From Bacteroidota bacterium (GTDB lineage: Bacteria > Bacteroidota > Bacteroidia > Bacteroidales > Dysgonomonadaceae): DNA of 64,000 nt. The stretch's first letter is position 1. Each line of letters starts with the position of its first letter. The notes below the pieces were generated by a model that ran no database searches, was not told the origin of the DNA, and saw only the letters and a list, made by a program, of their open reading frames with translations. Positions 9,973 through 18,788 of this stretch are shown piece after piece. The stretch is taken from assembly GCA_023388315.1 (NCBI GenBank), contig JAEWGM010000017.1:59991-123990 (forward strand). Reading direction: 5' to 3'. The translations under genes were made by a program, and so were the position numbers.

Positions 9973-10647
9973 TCACAACACGGTGCTCGGCACCACTTTT
10001 CCATCGAACAATTTAATAATGCGGTCGGCATAACCGGCATCGTGCTGACTGTGTGTAACCATTACAATGGTGGTTCCTTCGCGGTTGAGTTCGGAGAGCA
10101 GGCCCATCACCTCCGCGCCGTTTTTGCTGTCTAAATTACCCGTTGGCTCGTCGGCAAGGATAAGCTTGGGATTGGCTACCACGGCGCGCGCGATGGCCAC
10201 GCGTTGTTGCTGTCCGCCCGAAAGCTGCTGCGGAAAATGCTTTTCACGATGCGAAATGGCCATACGGTTCATCGCCTCTTTCACTCGCCGATTACGCTCG
10301 GCAGCGGGAATTCTCATATAAAGCAACGGCAATTCAATGTTTTCATATACATTGAGTTCTTCAATCAGGTTGAAACTTTGAAAAACGAAGCCGATAACAC
10401 CTTTTCTGAGATCGGTTCGTTCGTTTTCGGAGAATTTAGACACATCCGTTCCGTTAAGAAAATAGTGTCCCGAGGTTGGATTATCCAATAAGCCCAAAAT
10501 GTTGAGCAACGTGGTTTTCCCACAACCCGACGGGCCCATAATGGCGACAAATTCGCCTTCGTTGATTTCGATATTTACGTCGGCTAATGCCCAAGTTTCC
10601 ACTTCTTCCGTACGGAAGATTTTTTGTAGGTTTTCTGTTTTAATCAT
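9973..10647 (-). CDS. ABC transporter ATP-binding protein, LolD/MacB-type
   Basis: A 224-residue ABC ATPase of the MacB/LolD group. It has Walker A GPSGCGKTT (about 38-46), Q-loop FVFQSFNLIEELNVYENIEL, signature LSGGQQQR (about 141-148), Walker B LILADEPTGNLDS and the H-loop VMVTHSQHD. It powers the two FtsX-like permeases encoded upstream on the same strand. Family members drive efflux of peptides, macrolides or lipids, or mechanotransmission across the periplasm, rather than classic transport through the membrane. The start is at MIKTENLQKIF, directly before the first strand. Confidence 0.95.
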   Translation of the reverse strand: MIKTENLQKIFRTEEVETWALADVNIEINEGEFVAIMGPSGCGKTTLLNILGLLDNPTSGHYFLNGTDVSKFSENERTDLRKGVIGFVFQSFNLIEELNVYENIELPLLYMRIPAAERNRRVKEAMNRMAISHREKHFPQQLSGGQQQRVAIARAVVANPKLILADEPTGNLDSKNGAEVMGLLSELNREGTTIVMVTHSQHDAGYADRIIKLFDGKVVPSTVL

Positions 10648-10713
10648 AGTTGTTTGAATTATAAATTATTTTGTTGCACAGAGTTCTCAGAGAATACACA
10701 GAGTTTAGCTTAC

Positions 10714-10742
10714 GCATCCGCTGGTTTCGACCCAGCGGATGC
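10714..10742. repeat. REP-like perfect hairpin between ABC ATPase and permease genes
   Basis: GCATCCGCTGG (10714-10724) and CCAGCGGATGC (10732-10742) form a perfect 11-bp stem with a seven-base loop and no T tract. Related imperfect hairpins occur at 10937-10967, 13379-13410 and 49358-49387. It is preceded by a CACAGAG-type repeat (10678-10703). The rest of this 328-base spacer holds no gene. Confidence 0.5.
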
Positions 10743-10974
10743 TTGCACAAGCTGGTCTGACGCTTGTTTTTTATAAAATTATCTTGCTTTTTTTAGATAT
10801 CTCACTTAGTTCGATATGACAAACAGGCTGAAAATAATACAACATACGGTTGTCATTTTGAACGTAGGGAAAAATCTATTAAAAATTTTCTTATCCGCGT
10901 TTATCCCCCAATCCGTGTCATCCGTGTACTCCCTTTTTACGCGTCAGGCGGATTGCAGCAGCCGGACGCTGGTT

Positions 10975-13317
10975 TTATTCCGATTTCAAACTTTTTACCG
11001 GATTGGACCTTGCCGTGAGCCACACGTGCCAACCAACCGTAGCGAAAGTTATCGCCATTACAAACAAAAGCGCCAAAACAAATGAGCCGATAGAAATATC
11101 CACCCGATACACAAACTGTTGCAGCCACTTTTCCATCAGCCACCACGATAACGGCACAGCAATGGCAAAACCAATCACTATCCACACAAACATCGGCTTC
11201 ATCAATAGCCAAAGAATTTGCGCCGTTTTGGCTCCGTTTATTTTGCGGATGCCAATCTCCTTGGTGCGCTGCCTTACGGCATAAAACGTGATGCCGAACA
11301 ATCCGAAACAAGTGAGCAAAATGCTGATAAGCGAATACATTTGCAGCAGGCGCGACATTTCGAATATTTTGCTGTTGCGTTTCGTAAAAACACTGTAAGT
11401 GTCTATATGTGAAAAAACGGTTTCGGGGAAAACTTGTTCCCACGCCGATTTGATGGCGGAAAAGGTCTCGGAACTGTTTTTGCTCTTTGTCTTTACTCGC
11501 AACGTACTGTTGTATTTGGGTCCGTATTCATATTGACCGAGTACGGTAGGCATTGTTCTTTCTTCCAGAGAACTGAACTGAAAATCCTCAACTACGCCAC
11601 CAATAATAGACAACGAATCGTTTGAACTTAAATATTTCGACAACGGCTCGCCGATTATCTCCGTTTCCAATTTTCCCGTCATATTTGCAAAAGTTTTGTT
11701 TACAAGAACTGAATGCGGGTTGGTCTCAAGCAACGATTTCCAATCGTCGCCCGACAATTGCCGAAAATTAAAAATGGTTGTTAACTCCTCGTCTCCTGAA
11801 AGTTGCAGCACAGTTGTTTCAACTTCTTCTCCGGTTTCTTTGCGTATCTTGCCGTGCATAATCCACGTATTCATAATGGGTAGATTTCCTGTTGAAACAT
11901 TGGAAACGCCGGGAATGCGTTTTATTCTGGCTGTAAGGTCTTGAAGTTGCCGAATCTCCATTACGTTGGTTATTTCGATTAAATTTCGATATCGATTTCC
12001 GCTTTGTTTTACCAGTGCAACTTGCCGGTTTGCCGTAATGGTAGCGATAATGAGCGCGAGAGCGATGATAAACTGCGTGGTAACCAAGCCTCCAATCCAA
12101 CGGTTTTTTCGGGTTACAAAAAACATTCGGTAATCGCTTCCCGACAACCGGCTTATTTTTCCGCTAATTATCCATGCCGGAAGTATCGTAAGCAAGAGAA
12201 TCAACAAAATTAAGAGTGGAAAAAAATCTTTGCTGTAGAAAAATTTCGATGAAAAATCAACGGCTACTATTTGATTAAATACCGGCAGTAAATCGTGCAT
12301 CATCAACATTGCCAGCACAAAAGAGATAAAAACGGTGAGAAAAGTATCTAAGAAAATCTGTAACCGGACATCTTTCGGTTTGGCTCCCATCAGTTTTTGC
12401 GCGTGAAGGCTTTTTACCTGTTGCAACAGGCGCGAAAAGCTCATATTCACGTAATTGAAGATGGCGATAAGAAATACCAAAACGGCGGAAATGAGTCCCA
12501 CCATCAATAAGTTGTTTTTGCGATAATGCCAGTAGCTCAATTGCTGTTGATTGTAGGTAGATGAAATGGATTGATCGAACGTGGAAAAATAGTATTGCCC
12601 CCCTGCGAGTGTGGAAATTTGGTCTTTTTTCACCTTTTCCTCAAATTGACGCAGATTTGTGTTTTTTGGCATCATCAACAGCGTGGGACCACCCCAATTT
12701 TCTTCGGGATTGCAAATAAGCGCGTCGAAAACAATGGCGGATTGCTCCCGATTTTTGGCCACTGCGGCGATGGTATAAACTTTCTTGACATCCGCGCCGG
12801 AATCGTCTTCACAAACCGTGATTTGTTCTCCTATAACGTTTTCGTTTCCGAAAAGCCGTTTCGCCTGTTTTTCACTGATGATAATCGACTGCGGATTGCT
12901 GAATGCGTTCCACGAGCCATACAGCAATTCGAATGGAAAGAAATCGGGAAAAGAGGCGCTAACGTTGAGAATCTCTATTGGATCAAAGTGTTGGTAATTC
13001 ACTTCTATGTACTTAATGTCGAAACTATTTAACTGCAAGAAGTCTTCTACTTCGGGATATTTTTCCTTCATCTGTTCCGGAGCTCCTTTGTGCATATACG
13101 CCACTTTTTCTCCGGGATTGGACGGCATATCCTGCATCACCCACACCAATTTATCGCGATTTGGATTGTCTTTTTCTATACCGTATTCGAAACTGACGAA
13201 CGAAATCAGCAAAGCTGTGCAGGCAATGCCCACCGTTAGGCTGATAATGGAAATAAGCGTGAACGTTTTGTTTCGCCACCAATTTCGAAGAATGAGTTTG
13301 AGAGCTGTTTTAATCAT
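10975..13317 (-). CDS. ABC transporter permease, MacB/FtsX type (copy 1)
   Basis: A 780-residue permease of the type common in Bacteroidota. It has a first membrane span at about 20-42 (FTLISIISLTVGIACTALLI), a large periplasmic MacB_PCD domain, a middle group of spans with the FtsX motif MSFSRLLQQVKSLHAQKLMG near residue 290, a second periplasmic domain (about 425-660), and C-terminal spans with ITFYAVRQRTKEIGIRKING. This is the two-FtsX-domain layout. It works with the adjacent ATPase, adaptor and TolC. It is a tandem paralogue of the gene at 13661-15976: the termini and membrane parts are nearly identical, the periplasmic domains differ strongly. Confidence 0.93.
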   Translation of the reverse strand: MIKTALKLILRNWWRNKTFTLISIISLTVGIACTALLISFVSFEYGIEKDNPNRDKLVWVMQDMPSNPGEKVAYMHKGAPEQMKEKYPEVEDFLQLNSFDIKYIEVNYQHFDPIEILNVSASFPDFFPFELLYGSWNAFSNPQSIIISEKQAKRLFGNENVIGEQITVCEDDSGADVKKVYTIAAVAKNREQSAIVFDALICNPEENWGGPTLLMMPKNTNLRQFEEKVKKDQISTLAGGQYYFSTFDQSISSTYNQQQLSYWHYRKNNLLMVGLISAVLVFLIAIFNYVNMSFSRLLQQVKSLHAQKLMGAKPKDVRLQIFLDTFLTVFISFVLAMLMMHDLLPVFNQIVAVDFSSKFFYSKDFFPLLILLILLLTILPAWIISGKISRLSGSDYRMFFVTRKNRWIGGLVTTQFIIALALIIATITANRQVALVKQSGNRYRNLIEITNVMEIRQLQDLTARIKRIPGVSNVSTGNLPIMNTWIMHGKIRKETGEEVETTVLQLSGDEELTTIFNFRQLSGDDWKSLLETNPHSVLVNKTFANMTGKLETEIIGEPLSKYLSSNDSLSIIGGVVEDFQFSSLEERTMPTVLGQYEYGPKYNSTLRVKTKSKNSSETFSAIKSAWEQVFPETVFSHIDTYSVFTKRNSKIFEMSRLLQMYSLISILLTCFGLFGITFYAVRQRTKEIGIRKINGAKTAQILWLLMKPMFVWIVIGFAIAVPLSWWLMEKWLQQFVYRVDISIGSFVLALLFVMAITFATVGWHVWLTARSNPVKSLKSE

Positions 13318-13434
13318 ATTCTTTTTGTTTATATTTCTTGTAACACAGAGTTCACAGAGGTTTCACGGAGTTTATTTATGCATCTGACCGCTCCAAAACT
13401 ACCTGATGCTTGGTCATATTCATTCGCGACATAA

Positions 13435-13599
13435 TCAGTTCGGTTGCGCAGGCGGCGTATCCACTTCCCATATTTCGTAAATCCTGTTTGTATCAACAGA
13501 TTCAGTTTGTTGATTCATTTCCTCTTTGAGTTGTTTGTTTTTTCCGCTGCAGCTTAGAAGCAGAGTAATACTTATAAAACCGATTAGTATTGCTTTCAT
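13435..13599 (-). CDS. Small predicted lipoprotein (54 residues) within the efflux cluster
   Basis: A short gene from ATG (13599) to TGA (13435). The product starts MKAILIGFISITLLLSCSGK: a charged N-terminus, a hydrophobic core and the lipobox LLSC, so Cys17 should be lipidated after signal peptidase II cleavage. The mature part is only 38 residues, rich in Gln, Asn and Glu, and ends in a Pro-rich tail. It lies between the two permease genes on the same strand, 61 bases after copy 2 and 117 bases before copy 1. I recognise no family. It may be an accessory subunit of the transporter or a small membrane-anchored peptide. Confidence 0.65.
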   Translation of the reverse strand: MKAILIGFISITLLLSCSGKNKQLKEEMNQQTESVDTNRIYEIWEVDTPPAQPN

Positions 13600-13660
13600 T
13601 TTTTATATGTTGAATTAATTTATTCGTTAAAACTATTTTTGTATTGTCGTTCGGTTGTTG

Positions 13661-15976
13661 TTATTCCGATTTTAAACTTTTTACCGGATTGGCTTTTGCC
13701 GTGCGCCACACGTGCCAGCCAACCGTAACGAAGGTGATCGCCAATACAAACAAAAGCGCCAATACAAATGAGCTGACAGAAATATCCACTCGATACACAA
13801 ACTGTTGCAGCCACCTTTCCATCAACCACCACGACAACGGCACGGCAATGGCAAAACCAATCACTATCCACAGAAACATCGGCTTCATCAACAGCCAAAG
13901 TAGCTGCGGTGTTTTGGCTCCGTTTATTTTGCGGATGCCGATTTCTTTGGTTCGTTGTTTTACGGCATAAAACGTGATGCCAAACAGCCCGAAACAGGTG
14001 AGCAAAATGCTGATAAGCGAATACATTTTGAGCAGGCGCGACATTTCGAAAATTTTGCCGTTAGTTCCTACAAACGCATCATACACTTCACCATAAGCGA
14101 AAAAATCATCCGGATAAGCCTGCGCCCAAGCTTGTTTTAGCGATTTTGCGACGTTTTTTATTTCTCCCTTTTTAGTTCGGATGTAAATATTGCTGTGATG
14201 AGCCGTTTTGTCGGTATGCCTCATTACTACAGGAATTGCTTTTTTCTCCATCGAGCTGATATAAAAATCCTCCACCACTCCGGCGATAACTGCCAACGAA
14301 TCATAATCATCAATATAGTTGCGCAACGAGTTACCAATCATATCCGAAGGCAATGTTTCCGCTACATCCGCGAAAGTTTTATTTACAAAAACGGGATTGC
14401 GATATTTTTCGCTTGCGCTGTCCCAGCCAACGCCCGTAATTTGATTTATTTGCAACACATCTACAAATCCATCGCTACCGGAAATCTGCAAGACATTGTT
14501 TTTTTGTTCTTCGCCACTCTTCTTGCGGAAAGCGTTTTCGCCAGTGTGTGTAGTATATACTCCGCCGTTGGTAAACGCGTAACTTTCGATGCCGGCAATA
14601 CTCTTTAGGCGTGATTCGAATGTTACGATAGAATTTTTGGAAAACGGGCTGCCTACTTCAATCACGTTTTTGTAGCGATCGATATTCTTTTTCACCAGAT
14701 TAACCTGTTTGTTTACTGTAAACATTCCGATAATAAGGGCAAAGGCAATAATAAACTGAACGGTAACCATAGGTGCTATCCAACGATTTTTCTTGGTTAC
14801 AAAAAACATCTTGTAATCACTTCCCGACAAACGGCTTATCTTGCGACTCATTATCAGAGAAGGGATTATTGTGAGCAGAAAAATCAATAATATCAGCAGC
14901 GGGAAAAAGTCTTTGCTATAAAAGTATTTTGATGAAAAATCTACGGCTACCACTTGATTGAATATCGGAAGTAAATCGTGCATCATTAGCATTGCCAGCA
15001 AAAACGAGATGAAAACGGTGAGAAAAGTATCTAAGAAAATCTGTAAGCGAACATCTTTCGGCTTGGCTCCCATCAGTTTTTGCGCGTGAAGGCTTTTCAC
15101 TTGTTGCAACACACGCGAAAAACTCATATTCACATAATTGAAAATAGCGATAAATAGTACTAAAATAGCAGAAATAAGCCCGATAAAAAGCAAGTTATCT
15201 TTTCGGGAATGCGTATATCTCGAATTGGCGGAAGAAAAAGCTTCGTCGAAATCATAAAAATAATATTGCTCATCCTTTATGGATATTTTGTCGTCTTTTA
15301 CTTTCTGTTCAAATTGTTGCAGGTTTGTTCCTTTTGAAAGTTTCAAGAAAGTACTTCCACCGTTCTTGATGTTAGGATTACAGAAAAGCGCATTGAATGG
15401 AATGCCCGATTGTTCTCTGTCTTTTATTACTCCTTCCACCGTATAATCTCTGTCTTTCCCAAAAACCTCAGAAATCTGTATCTGTTTTCCTAAGGCGTTT
15501 TCATCACCAAAAAATAAGTTTGCTTGTTTCTCACTCAGAAAAATGGAATTGGGTTGAGTCAGCGCATCCCAACTGCCGTAAAGCAACTTGAATGGAAAAA
15601 ACGAAGGAAACGAAGCATCTACGTTCAGAATTGTGAGCGCATCAAACCTTTGATTATCTACTTCAACGTACTTTACGAATGGTGGTTCAAACTGAAAAAA
15701 ATCTTCCACTTCAGGATATTTTTGTTTGAGCTGTCCTGCAATATCTTTGTGCATAAACGCACTCCTTTGTCCCGGATAAGCTGGGTTTTCCTGCATCACC
15801 CACACCAATCTGTCGCGATTTGGATTGTTTTTCTCAATACCGTATTCGTAGCTTACGAACGAAATCAAAAGCGCCGTACAGGCAATACCCACCGTTAGGC
15901 TGATAATGGAAATAAGCGTGAATGTTTTGTTTCGCCACCAATTTCGGAAGATAATTTTAAGAGCTGTTTTAATCAT
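13661..15976 (-). CDS. ABC transporter permease, MacB/FtsX type (copy 2)
   Basis: A 771-residue paralogue of the permease at 10975-13317 with the same plan: first span at about 20-42, MacB_PCD periplasmic domain, FtsX block with FNYVNMSFSRVLQQVKSLHA, second periplasmic domain, and the C-terminal FtsX block with ITFYAVKQRTKEIGIRKING. The first 45 and last 130 or so residues match copy 1 almost without change. It is the first permease after the adaptor gene. The pair probably forms a heterodimer on the shared ATPase, which fits two permease genes and one ATPase gene. Confidence 0.93.
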   Translation of the reverse strand: MIKTALKIIFRNWWRNKTFTLISIISLTVGIACTALLISFVSYEYGIEKNNPNRDRLVWVMQENPAYPGQRSAFMHKDIAGQLKQKYPEVEDFFQFEPPFVKYVEVDNQRFDALTILNVDASFPSFFPFKLLYGSWDALTQPNSIFLSEKQANLFFGDENALGKQIQISEVFGKDRDYTVEGVIKDREQSGIPFNALFCNPNIKNGGSTFLKLSKGTNLQQFEQKVKDDKISIKDEQYYFYDFDEAFSSANSRYTHSRKDNLLFIGLISAILVLFIAIFNYVNMSFSRVLQQVKSLHAQKLMGAKPKDVRLQIFLDTFLTVFISFLLAMLMMHDLLPIFNQVVAVDFSSKYFYSKDFFPLLILLIFLLTIIPSLIMSRKISRLSGSDYKMFFVTKKNRWIAPMVTVQFIIAFALIIGMFTVNKQVNLVKKNIDRYKNVIEVGSPFSKNSIVTFESRLKSIAGIESYAFTNGGVYTTHTGENAFRKKSGEEQKNNVLQISGSDGFVDVLQINQITGVGWDSASEKYRNPVFVNKTFADVAETLPSDMIGNSLRNYIDDYDSLAVIAGVVEDFYISSMEKKAIPVVMRHTDKTAHHSNIYIRTKKGEIKNVAKSLKQAWAQAYPDDFFAYGEVYDAFVGTNGKIFEMSRLLKMYSLISILLTCFGLFGITFYAVKQRTKEIGIRKINGAKTPQLLWLLMKPMFLWIVIGFAIAVPLSWWLMERWLQQFVYRVDISVSSFVLALLFVLAITFVTVGWHVWRTAKANPVKSLKSE

Positions 15977-16083
15977 ATCATATTGTTTTTTTATTACTTG
16001 TTACGTAGAGAAACACAGAGGATGCTCGGAGATGCGCATAAGCCTAAACATTAGTATATTAGCATATTGATACATTGGCACAT

Positions 16084-17334
16084 TCATTTTATCACCAACT
16101 CATTCACCTCGCCAAAATTGGCATATCCGCTCACCACCACACGGTCGCCGGGTTGCAAACCGGAAAGCACTTCGTATTGCACGGGATTTTGCCGTCCGAT
16201 GGTTATCGGTGTTTTTACGGCTCTGTCGCCCGATTTGTTGAGCTTGTAAATCCATTGTCCGCCGGTGGTTTGGAAGAAATCGCCTCGCGGAATGATTATC
16301 GCCGTTTCGGGCTGACCCAATTCCACCTGCACGCGGAAACTCTTGCCGATGCGTACGTTGTCGGGTTGCCCGCCGGTGAAAACCAAATCCACCTGAAATT
16401 GTCGGTCTTTCACTTCCGGAATTACTTTGGATACGCGCAACGGGAATTTTTTGCCCTGATAGGTTACCGAAGCGGGCAGTCCCACCGTTACGCGGTCGAT
16501 ATAATATTCGCTCAGCTGCGTGTGGATTTTGAAGTTGTCCATCACCTTTATTTCGCCGATGTTTTCTGATTGGCTTACGCGCTGTCCCAATGTTACGTTC
16601 AGGAAGCTCAGCTGTCCGTCCAATGGCGCGCGCACTACCAGATTGTCCATCCGTCCGCGGGCGTGCGAGGCGCTTTTTCGGGCGCGTTGCAAGTCGTTGT
16701 CCATCAGTTCGCGCCGAAGTCGGGTGGCGGCACTGTCTTGTTTCAATCCTTCCAATTGAAGCGATGTGCTTTTGGTTTTGTAGTCGTACTCCTCGCGCTG
16801 CACATCGAGTTGCGCCTTGCTTTTTACGCCCATTTTATACTCCTCTTCGCCCAGCGCGAAATCTTTTTCCAGTCGGCTCAGCTCGTATCGCGCCTGCAAT
16901 GTTTGCTGACGCAAGAGAATGGTTTTTTGTTCCATTTCCACTTTTTTCTCTTCGTAGAGAATGCGCTGTTTTTCCCACTCGTCCTGCTGTTCCTCGATGG
17001 TGCGTTCCAAATCGGGATTTTGCAGCACAAGAATTACATCGTCTTTGTGCAGCATAGAACCCTCTTCGGCCACAATCTCCTTTACCGTTCCCGTTTCCAG
17101 CGAGTTGAGTTTGATGGTTAAGATGGGTTGCACAATGCCTTCGGCATCCACGTAATCGAGAAAATGCTCTTCGGAAACGTCGGCAATACCGATTTTTTCG
17201 TTGTCGATGCGCAATTTTCGTCCACCCGATACGCTCACGATAACGAAAATGAGAAACGCCACAAACGCTACTCCGGCAAGAATGTGGTATTTGTATTTCT
17301 GAAACGGCGATTTTTTGGGCAGCAGCTTGTCCAT
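16084..17334 (-). CDS. HlyD/MacA-type periplasmic adaptor (membrane fusion protein)
   Basis: A 416-residue adaptor counted from MDKLLPKKSP. It has one N-terminal membrane anchor (about 15-37), a biotinyl-lipoyl half motif around VDAEGIVQPILTIKLNSLET, a long coiled-coil hairpin (about 95-205) rich in Glu, Gln, Lys and Arg, the return LVVRAPLDGQLSFLNVTLGQ, and a C-terminal beta domain with SGLQPGDRVVVSGYANFGEV. It bridges the inner-membrane permeases and TolC. The frame also opens at an ATG at 17406, but the 24 extra residues are encoded by a simple repeat (GGTTTGGGGTTT type, about 17366-17400) and look non-native; the later ATG is preferred. Confidence 0.9.
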   Translation of the reverse strand: MDKLLPKKSPFQKYKYHILAGVAFVAFLIFVIVSVSGGRKLRIDNEKIGIADVSEEHFLDYVDAEGIVQPILTIKLNSLETGTVKEIVAEEGSMLHKDDVILVLQNPDLERTIEEQQDEWEKQRILYEEKKVEMEQKTILLRQQTLQARYELSRLEKDFALGEEEYKMGVKSKAQLDVQREEYDYKTKSTSLQLEGLKQDSAATRLRRELMDNDLQRARKSASHARGRMDNLVVRAPLDGQLSFLNVTLGQRVSQSENIGEIKVMDNFKIHTQLSEYYIDRVTVGLPASVTYQGKKFPLRVSKVIPEVKDRQFQVDLVFTGGQPDNVRIGKSFRVQVELGQPETAIIIPRGDFFQTTGGQWIYKLNKSGDRAVKTPITIGRQNPVQYEVLSGLQPGDRVVVSGYANFGEVNELVIK

Positions 17335-17447
17335 TTGGCTGTCGCGCGCCTCGTGGAAGGATGCGGTTGAGGTTTGAGGTTTGGGGTTTGGGGTTGAATG
17401 GGGCATATTTGTGTTTAGTTTGATCGTTTGTTTTTTGTGAAAAAAAC

Positions 17448-17499
17448 AAAGTCGAACTTTAGATATTCGTGATTAAATAAAGTTGAACTTTAGATATTC
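17448..17499. promoter_or_regulatory. Two direct repeats with palindromic core between adaptor and ATPase genes
   Basis: The 21-base sequence AAAGTYGAACTTTAGATATTC occurs at 17448-17468 and 17479-17499, differing at one base and spaced exactly 31 bases, about three helical turns. Each contains the near-palindrome AAAGTTnAACTTT. The second copy overlaps the -33 region of the ATPase promoter (its TATCTTTG -7 box is at 17513-17520). This is the expected shape of an operator for a dimeric regulator serving one or both divergent genes. Confidence 0.55.
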
Positions 17500-17512
17500 A
17501 TAGAAATAATTA

Positions 17513-17520
17513 TATCTTTG
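17513..17520 (+). promoter_or_regulatory. -7 box of the first DUF4143 ATPase gene (TATCTTTG)
   Basis: TATCTTTG followed by TG, 13 bases before the ATG at 17533. The region at the -33 distance lies inside the downstream repeat, so a protein bound there would compete with RNA polymerase. The leader would be very short. Confidence 0.55.
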
Positions 17521-17532
17521 TGTATATAATTT

Positions 17533-18687
17533 ATGAAATTAAGCATTATGTTATTACGAAAAATTGATCTTCAAGATGCCGAAAACGACAGCATTTTTCT
17601 TTGGGGCGCACGCCAAACCGGAAAAAGCACATTACTCAAAATGATATTTCCTGATAAGCATTACATCGATTTACTGAAATCCGATGAGTTTGAGCGATAC
17701 AGCCGCCGTCCGGCACTGTTGCGCGAAGAACTTGAGTTGTTGCCCAAAAATGAGCTCGTTATAATAGACGAGATACAGAAAATACCCGCTTTGCTCGACG
17801 AAGTCCATTGGCTAATTGCGAACCGAAATCTTCGTTTTATCTTAAGCGGATCCAGTGCGCGCAAGTTGCGTAGAAGCGGTGTAAACCTATTGGGCGGCAG
17901 AGCTATCCGCAAGCATCTTTATCCGTTTGTGAGCGCGGAAATTCCCGATTTTAATCTTGTAAAAGCCTGCAATAATGGTTTGCTGCCCCGTCATTATCTT
18001 TGCGAAGACCCTTCTGCGCGCCTGCAAGCATATATCGGCGATTACCTGCAACAGGAAATAAAAGCCGAAGCGCTTACCCGAAATTTGGGAACTTTTTCGC
18101 GCTTTATGGAAGTAGCGGCACTTAGCAACGGCGAAATTGTAAATTACAACAATATCGCTTCGGAATGCGGTGTGAGCGCGCCAACGGTGAAAGAGTACTT
18201 TTCCATTTTGGAAGAAACGCTTATCGGTTATACCATTCCGGCATTTACCCGAAACGTAAAGCGGCGGGTTATTCAATCGCCTAAGTTTTACTATTTCGAC
18301 GTAGGCATCGCCAACTATCTGCTTAAAAGAACGACGATAAATTCTGGTTCGCCCGAATTTGGACACGCTTTCGAACATTTTATCATTCAGGAACTAATAG
18401 CGTTTATTGGATATTTCAGACCTCAGCTTGGCTTGTCGTATTGGCGCACCACGTCGGGTTACGAAGTAGATGCCATTATCGGAAACGCACAAGTTGCTAT
18501 CGAAATTAAATCGACCGATGAAGTGCAGTCGCATCACACAAGAGGATTGAAAGCGTTTTCGGAGGAATTCCCATCTGCCCGTCTTATCATTGTTTCATTA
18601 GACAAAAATCCGCGTAAGATGAACGAAGTGGAAATTTATCCCGCTTTACAATTTCTTGAGATGCTGTGGAACGGCGAATTCTTTTAA
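17533..18687 (+). CDS. AAA ATPase with winged helix and DUF4143 nuclease-like domain (copy A)
   Basis: A 384-residue protein of the widespread but uncharacterised ATPase/DUF4143 family. The N-terminal AAA domain has Walker A GARQTGKST (about 26-34), Walker B LVIIDEIQKIP (about 74-84) and a sensor-like FILSGSSARKL. A helix-turn-helix candidate follows near residue 215 (NIASECGVSAPTVKEYFSIL). The C-terminal DUF4143 part ends with EVDAIIG and AIEIKST, the D...ExK pattern of PD-(D/E)XK folds. It lies on the opposite strand to, and inside, an efflux cluster, between the adaptor and TolC genes. Its role is unknown; DNA binding and self-regulation are inferences from the HTH and the upstream repeats. 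Confidence 0.85.
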   Translation: MKLSIMLLRKIDLQDAENDSIFLWGARQTGKSTLLKMIFPDKHYIDLLKSDEFERYSRRPALLREELELLPKNELVIIDEIQKIPALLDEVHWLIANRNLRFILSGSSARKLRRSGVNLLGGRAIRKHLYPFVSAEIPDFNLVKACNNGLLPRHYLCEDPSARLQAYIGDYLQQEIKAEALTRNLGTFSRFMEVAALSNGEIVNYNNIASECGVSAPTVKEYFSILEETLIGYTIPAFTRNVKRRVIQSPKFYYFDVGIANYLLKRTTINSGSPEFGHAFEHFIIQELIAFIGYFRPQLGLSYWRTTSGYEVDAIIGNAQVAIEIKSTDEVQSHHTRGLKAFSEEFPSARLIIVSLDKNPRKMNEVEIYPALQFLEMLWNGEFF

Positions 18688-18704
18688 TCAATATTTCAAT
18701 TTTT

Positions 18705-18736
18705 AAAGTATAGCAACGCTTTGCCATACTTTTTAT
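18705..18736 (+). terminator. Terminator after DUF4143 copy A, possibly bidirectional
   Basis: AAGTATAGCAA and TTGCCATACTT pair with a single A/C mismatch around a four-base loop and are followed by TTTATTT. The A-rich 5' side could also serve the converging tolC gene. Confidence 0.6.
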
Positions 18737-18788
18737 TTAGACTGAGAGTTTCTTAAAAGATTTTACGATTCTCTTCTGTGTGTTATCC

